A stretch of DNA of 64,000 nucleotides from Apium graveolens. Taxonomy: Eukaryota; Streptophyta; Magnoliopsida; Apiales; Apiaceae. The notes below the pieces were generated by a model, which was given only the letters and a program-made list of their open reading frames with translations, was not told where the DNA came from and ran no database searches. This document shows, one piece after another, positions 58,416 through 64,000 of this stretch. Location: contig NC_133650.1 in the NCBI RefSeq assembly GCF_009905375.1, forward strand, positions 297,351,957-297,415,956, read 5' to 3'. Positions within the stretch are counted from its first letter, which is position 1. Every line of letters begins with the position of its first letter. The translations under genes were made by a program, and so were the position numbers.

Positions 58416-59743
58416 GTCATAGCCTATTTGTTTATTCGAGGATTTAACTCAACTCAAAAAAGAATGTAACAAGTAAATAGTGGTTCTATCGTCAAAGAGA
58501 TATCTCAAAGTAACATCTGTCAAAGGATTAAGAAACATTGTTCATCTACAGACTTGAGGAATTAATTCACTGGAAGAAGTTCAAGAAATTGATCAAGCCT
58601 CAGTGATATAAATCAAGATTGTGGATTTAATCAAGTGTCAGAGAGCTTGTCAGGGTATCAGATAATTACAGGGATTTAATCTGAACAAAATCAAGATTAT
58701 CAAAGTCAAGACATGAAGAAACGTCACGGAAGTTAGTCACTCATGAACCAGACAATACATCGAGTATCAACATTGAAGTGGTGGAATTGATTCATAATTG
58801 TCAGTGATATCAAGAAGATTTTCAGAAGAATGGTTGTTGTTGAAGAGTAGTATTAATTCTCTATTAATTAATTAAGTCATATAGTTTAATTAAGAAAATA
58901 AATTATATCTGCAAAGTTTAATTTATTGATTAATTGAATTAATTGATTAATTAATTATGAATTAATATCATGATTTTTCAGAATTAATTTTGAATTTATA
59001 TTCAATATTAATTTAGCAAGACAATCATTTGAACATGTATGACAATCAATTGTCATACCGAAAGTCATACCAGTTCATTCAATAGTCTTGCCGAAAGTCA
59101 TGCTAGTTCAGGAGATAGTCATATCGATTATCTTCCTAGTACAAATGATTGTCTCATCGATTGTCTTGCTAGTTCAACGGATTGTCATGCCGATTATCAT
59201 GGTAGTACAACAGATTGTCTCACCGAAAGTTCTACCAGCTGTGGGATTGTCATGCCAGTACATTTCAGTTCTGTTGATTATTATTTAAAAGACAGAAGCA
59301 ACAGACATTCATAATACACACAACAGAAATCAACCAACAAAGAACAGCAGCCGAAGAACAAATATTTCATCTCTCTGCTGAATTCAAGATCATTCATTTC
59401 TAGTTTTAAAGTTAAATCCAAACAACTAGAAATCATTCTCTTGTTCTTGTGTAACTATCTAGCGGATCAAAATCCCTAGAACTTAATCTCAAATTGCGTT
59501 TAGCATTTGATTCTTTTTATTGCAAAAATAGAAAAAGTTCATGTCAAATTTATTCTAGATTTGTGATAATTAATTTGAGATTAATCCCTTGTAATCAATA
59601 CCGTTGTTGTAACACCTTTCAAGTTTAATAATATTTTTATTTAACTTGAATTTTGTTTCAATTTTTTTATTCCGCACTAAATTTGATTAAACGGTATAGT
59701 TTGTATTCAACCCCCCATTCTACAAACATATTGGGACCTAACA
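58416..59743 (+). repeat. 5' LTR of a second Sirevirus (element C)
   Basis: The right border is firm: ...GGGACCTAACA directly followed by ATTGGTATCAGAGCC (PBS). The left border is inferred at TGTCATAGCC (58416), giving about 1.33 kb. It contains a 33-bp tandem array (59035-59270). The partner LTR is outside the window. Confidence 0.7.
59035..59270 (+). repeat. 33-bp tandem repeat array, about 6 copies, within LTR
   Basis: Units of exactly 33 bp such as GATTGTCATGCCGATTATCA followed by TGGTAGTAC occur head to tail with 20-30% differences. Because 33 is a multiple of 3, the array keeps a frame open (59039-59314) with an 11-residue pseudo-repeat; I regard that ORF as a by-product. Confidence 0.85.
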
Positions 59744-59758
59744 ATTGGTATCAGAGCC
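59744..59758 (+). promoter_or_regulatory. Primer binding site of element C
   Basis: ATTGGTATCAGAGCC contains the plant initiator-Met tRNA complement TGGTATCAGAGC. Confidence 0.9.
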
Positions 59759-59839
59759 TTCTGATTAACGAACAAATCAAGATCCTAGACTTTTGTGATT
59801 TTTCAACTCCTTGAATTTTTATTTATTCAAAAATTCATA

Positions 59840-61030
59840 ATGACTTCACAAAAAGTTGGAACCGTTAAAATTCCACTATTTGATAAAGAAAATTATATTA
59901 TGTGGAAGAAGAAGATGCTCTTGTTTTTACAAGTTGCAAATCCCAAATATCTGAACTTGTTAAAAAAGGGTCCAAAAATTCCGATGGTTATTGAACCAGA
60001 GGTGATAGAAGATGATGTTGTAATTACCAAAGCTAGAACCTATGCAAAAGAGCCTGAGGATTTTACTCCTTCTGAAAAAGAAGAAGCCTCCTTGGATGCC
60101 AGCCTTCAATTAATTTTAGTTGATTCCCTTGATCCCTTGATGAACAGACATGTGATGAACTGTAAAAATTCCAAACACATCTGGGAAACTATTGAGGTGA
60201 TTAATGAAGGTACAGAGGAAGTTAGGGAGAACAAGTTAGAGATCCTAACCTCTGAGTATGAACATTTTAAATCCAATCCGGGAGAAGGAATTACTGAAGT
60301 GTTCGAGAGGTACAATGCATTGATCAACAACCTAAACATAAATGGAAAATATTATTCAATCAGGGTGATCAACAAAAAGTTCCTTTTAACACTGCCAACT
60401 CATCTTGAACATAGAATCACTGCCATAAGAGAAGCTAGAGATCTGAGTGAGATTTCTTTGGATAGACTCTATGGTGTGTTAAAAACCTATGAGTTGGAGC
60501 AGATTCAGCAGAAGGAAGTCTACGGGAAAGATAAAGTGGTCAGCACATCTACTGCTCTAGTAGCTGAAGGTCAACAACAACAACAATCTCAACAGTCAGA
60601 GAGAATGGTACAGTATTCCAAGACTGAGGAAAATGTATTAGTAGCAGAATATGATCCTCCTACTACAAATCAATCCAGTGATGATTTTCACTCCTTGGAA
60701 GAGCTGGAGCAATTGAAAGATGAGTCAATGACCCAGATTGTCATGAGATTCTCCAATGTCAGATTCAAGAGAAATCCCAAGTTCAAGTACAAGTCCAACT
60801 ATAACAGATTCCAGACAGGTGGATCTGCATCCTCTAACACCAGTAGTGGTGGATACAAAACAAGGATGATTGATCGGAGCACCATTAGATGCTATAACTG
60901 CAATGAGTTGGGACACTTTGCCACAAAATGCAGGAAGCCAAAGCAAGTAAGGAAGAACTCTTATGATTCAAATCAGAAGAGTAACTCTAAAAGGGCTTAT
61001 CTGGCAAAGGGAAGAAGCTGGGATGATATT
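59840..61030 (+). CDS. gag: Sirevirus gag, interrupted by another element
   Basis: The frame is open from 59795; the likely start is ATG 59840 (MTSQKVGTVKIPLFDKENY), where Sirevirus gags begin. About 396 codons are intact. UBN2/Retrotran_gag-type helical domain at residues 20-220 (WKKKMLLFLQVANP, FERYNALINNLNINGKYY, LLTLPTHLEHRITAIREARD, LKTYELEQIQQKE). Gln-rich linker about 240-260. An intact CCHC knuckle CYNCNELGHFATKC is near residues 352-365. The conserved GRSWDD box follows, then the sequence changes abruptly into the LTR of element D (61030). No other break is visible, so this copy was intact when it was hit. Gag forms the virus-like particle. Confidence 0.88.
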
Positions 61031-62050
61031 GTTGTGCATATGTTGTGTACTTGATGATTACACAAACAAAACACCTAAGTAGATTTTACTTAGTGAAATA
61101 ATGTAGCACTCGACGTATAAGGATTATAGTCCCGACGGATAAATCATTATAGTCCCGACGGATGATGACTTATTATCCATCGAGTGAGTAGCTTATGTAA
61201 TAACGAGTCTGTAGCACATTTCTGCATACACCTTTGTGTAGATTCTATAGTAGCATATAAGTCATGTTGACTTTAACTAGATATGCAGAATAGGTTGATT
61301 AATTGTACATAGATGATGTCTTGTAATTCTGCATAAATGAATTGAAGTCAAGTGCCAAAATAGCTACCGACGGATGATTAACAAAGCCATCGACCGATGA
61401 TCAAATAGCTATCAACGGATGTTTAATATAGCAGTCGACGGATGATCAATGAAGCCATCAACGGATGATCATAAAGTTGACGGATGATCATGTACTCAAC
61501 GGATAAAGAATTCAAATATCAGTTGACAGTGACAACTGGTCACATGCGTCGAAGTGTATGCAAATGGAATGAGGAAGCCTATTAACTGGGTAATAGAGAA
61601 CAAAGTAACAAAGCATTAGACCCGATAGTTTTTATAATGATCCTATCTTTTGACTTTGTAATCTTGGTAATAGATAAACCAAGAAGTAGCAAATAGAAAC
61701 TAAGAACTGAGATACAAAAAGTGAGAAACATTTGTAAGCAGAATTATTAGCATTTCTCGGTATTCTCAGTAGTTCATATTTGTAAGCAGCTGTGAGCATT
61801 CTTGCACACAGATTTCTCTCGATATAATATACATCTCTGGTGGAATTGTTTAAATCCACCAGAAAGTTTTTAAAGACTCTTGTTTTTAATTACTTGTGCT
61901 TTGATTCACTTAAGTTTTTATTCCGCATTGTGCCAATCAATACACTTATATTTATATTCGAGTTTGAACATTTTTATTTTAAGAAAAAGGTTCAAGAATT
62001 CCATTCAACCCCCCTTCTGTAATTCTTGCTATATTGTTAAGGGACTAACA
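61030..62050 (+). repeat. 5' LTR of a third Sirevirus (element D), nested in gag of element C
   Basis: The right end GGGACTAACA is followed by the PBS at 62051. The left end is taken at TGTTGTGCATATG (61030), where gag homology stops after GRSWDD; 61041 is an alternative. About 1.02 kb. The left flank GATAT (61025-61029) would be the target duplication; the right copy lies beyond the window. Contains about ten CGACGGATGAT-type repeats (61098-61510). Confidence 0.75.
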
Positions 62051-62064
62051 ATTGGTATCAGAGC
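62051..62064 (+). promoter_or_regulatory. Primer binding site of element D
   Basis: ATTGGTATCAGAGC directly after the LTR; initiator-Met tRNA complement. Confidence 0.92.
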
Positions 62065-62111
62065 AAGCTCTTAACTTACAAAGAGTTTAAAGATCAAAAC
62101 AATTCAACAAG

Positions 62112-64000
62112 ATGAATAAGAAGGATGTTGGAGTCAAGATTCCTTTTCTAGATAAAGATAATTACCATCATTGGAAGGTAAAGAGCATCTTCATATGCTT
62201 TATCAAGATGAGGCCTATGTGGACTGCATAGAAAGAGGCCCTCATGTTCTAATGAGAGCTGCAACAGGAAATGAGCCATCAATGCCCATGCCAAGGCATG
62301 AATGGTCTGATCCCGACATTGAACAAGTCAGGAAGGATAAAAAGGCCATAAATATTCTGTTTAATGGAGTTGATGCAGACATGTTTGACAACATTATCAA
62401 CTGCAAAAATGCCAAGGAAGTTTGGGATACTATACAAATAATCTGTGATGGCACTGAGCAAGTCAGAGAAAATAAGATGCAGCTATTGATTCAGCAATAT
62501 GAGCATTTTCACAATGAGGAAAGCGAGTCACTCACTGACATTTTTAGTAGGTTTCAAAAACTACTAAATGCTCTCAAATTGCATGGAAGGGTCTATCAGA
62601 CTAAAGACTCTAATCTGAAATTCCTTAGATCTCTTCCAAAGGAATGGAAACCAATGACAGTCTCATTAAGAAACTCACAAGATTATAAGGAGTTTACTTT
62701 GGAGAGACTATATGGCATCCTAAAAACCTATGAGCTTGAAATAGAGCAGGATGAAAGGATGGAGAGAGGAAAGAAGAAAGGAGGATCCATTGCACTAGTT
62801 GCTGAGTTGGAAAAGGAGAAGAAAGTGAAGATGGAAGCTGTTGAATCAACTTCAAAGGTCTGTGAGAACAAGGGCAAGGGGCTTGCAGTAGAAAGTGAAG
62901 ATTCATTGATCCAAGATGACATGGAGGACATTGATGAGCACCTAAAATTTCTTTCCAGGAGATTTGCCAAGCTCAAGTTCAAAAAGAACTTTGGAGCAAC
63001 CAAGCCAAATAGAAACATGGTGGATAAGTCAAAATTCAAATATTTCAAATGTGGCTTGGCAGGGCATTTTGCCAGTGAGTGTAGGAAGTCAGATTCCAGT
63101 AAGAAAAAGTTTGAGTCTGTGGATTATAAGCAAAAATATTTTGATCTACTCAAGCAAAAGGAAAGGGCTTTTATTATACAAGAAAATGACTGGGCAGCAG
63201 ATGGTCTGGATGAAGATGAAGATGTCAACTATGTCAATTTAGCCCTAATAACCAAGTCTGATGAGACAAAGACAAGTTCCTCAAGCAATCAGGTAATTAC
63301 CACAAACCTTGCACATTTATCTAAAGCTGAGTGTAATGATACCATAAATGATATGTCTACAGAATTATATCATTTGCGTGTTACACTTAAGTCTCTTACT
63401 AAAGAAAATGCTAAAATCAAAGAAAACAATATGTTTTTAAGTGAGAGGAATAATGTGCTTGAGTCTCAGTTTATTGATTTTGAGAAATTAAGAATTGAGT
63501 GTAAGATTGCTAAGGAGGAATTAACCGAGTCCTTGAAAAAGGAAGAAATTTTAAAGAAGCAGCTCGAGCGTGAACAAGAGGTGATTAAAGCATGGAAAAC
63601 ATCCAGGGATGTCCACGCTCAAATCACCAAAGTTCAAGGAATCGAGTCTTTCTATGATGAAGCCTGGAAAAAGAACAAAGAGAAACTAGAACCTAATTTG
63701 GTAGATGGATTGCTAACAGATGTAGACTCGACGGATGATGAGGACTATCCGTCGGACAACAAAAAATGTTATCCGTCGAATGATGAAAATCCTCATCCGT
63801 CGGCTGTGAGCAAGCCCATTAGCATAGCCAAACTAGTTAAGCTGAATGAGAAGTATGGGTCTGTTTCCAAGAACTTTGTTTCAGGAGAGTCAAGTCAAGT
63901 TAAGAAAGGGAAAAAGGCTAATGTTGGTCACATGACTGTCAAACAGTTAAGTGACATACTTGAAAAGATTGAGGTAAAAACAGAGACTAAAAGGAAAAAT
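62112..64000 (+). pseudogene. gag: Sirevirus gag of element D (5' frameshift, runs off the window)
   Basis: ATG at 62112 opens a gag N-terminus (KDVGVKIPFLDKDNYHHW), but around 62172-62175 one base is missing relative to the expected codons and the frame closes at a TAG about 20 codons later. From 62195 the other frame is open to the end of the window (over 600 codons): gag helical domain (DGTEQVRENKMQLLIQQYEH), KTYELEIEQ, zinc knuckle with its first Cys replaced by Tyr (YFKCGLAGHFASEC, about 63040-63080), and a long coiled coil (63340-63590). Further on, a segment at 63720-63810 is built from the same ACGGAT/ATCCGT repeats as the element's LTR. The rest of gag-pol is outside. Confidence 0.85.

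Noticed and set aside
59039..59314. Repetitive 91-codon ORF with an 11-residue repeat
   Set aside because: Produced by a 33-bp non-coding tandem array in an LTR; no start context or homology.
61098..61510. CRISPR-like spaced repeats (CGACGGATGAT with variable spacers)
   Set aside because: Eukaryotic LTR, irregular spacing, short degenerate motif, no cas genes.

Overview
The window looks like gene-poor nuclear DNA of a flowering plant, probably a eudicot. It is AT-rich, has GT-AG introns, and contains plant families (MORC ATPase, B3 domain, AT-hook protein, RPA70-like OB-fold protein), Sirevirus-type Ty1/copia elements, a Tekay/Del-type chromovirus, a Stowaway-like MITE and a Helitron 3' end. 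I cannot name the species; an asterid is a weak guess. About two thirds of the window is LTR retrotransposon.

Layout. 1-3.9 kb: 3' part of a plus-strand LTR element with an orphan 170-codon ORF and a probable 3' LTR. 3.9-5.7 kb: decayed sequence with a 95-bp MITE. 5.7-9.0 kb: a two-coding-exon AT-hook gene on the minus strand, with an inferred 1.7-kb leader intron and an ACGT-rich promoter. 9.0-11.06 kb: short duplications, a Stowaway-like MITE and a ~610-bp tandem duplication whose second copy was the landing site for the main nest. 11,059-41,972: a minus-strand Sirevirus (about 14 kb after removing insertions) carrying two later insertions. These are a full-length, very young Tekay-type chromovirus (13,535-27,095, TSD CTTCT, LTRs about 0.4% diverged by my eye count) and a solo LTR of a related element (33,960-37,329, TSD ATGTC). 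The insertion order is readable: tandem duplication, then Sirevirus, then the two gypsy elements.

42.7-45.8 kb: an uncharacterised GC-enriched repeat with about a dozen degenerate GGGGCRCGCCC boxes. 46.3-48.5 kb: an intact, uninterrupted 737-aa MORC ATPase on the minus strand, the best host gene with the AT-hook gene. 49.9-52.2 kb: a multi-exon RPA70-like pseudogene. 53.7-55.1 kb: a minus-strand B3-domain gene whose exon phases fit. 57.26 kb: a Helitron 3' terminus. 58.4 kb to the end: a second nest, one Sirevirus (LTR plus gag) interrupted in gag by another (LTR plus gag, running off the window).

The host genes do not form a pathway, although two (AT-hook, MORC) are nuclear/chromatin-type proteins. 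The most unusual signals are: an unusually long env-like reading frame in the large Sirevirus; an extra proline-rich ORF between PBS and gag in the chromovirus; LTR short-repeat motifs that recur inside the same element's gag; the intronless MORC gene; and the GGGGCRCGCCC-box repeat region.
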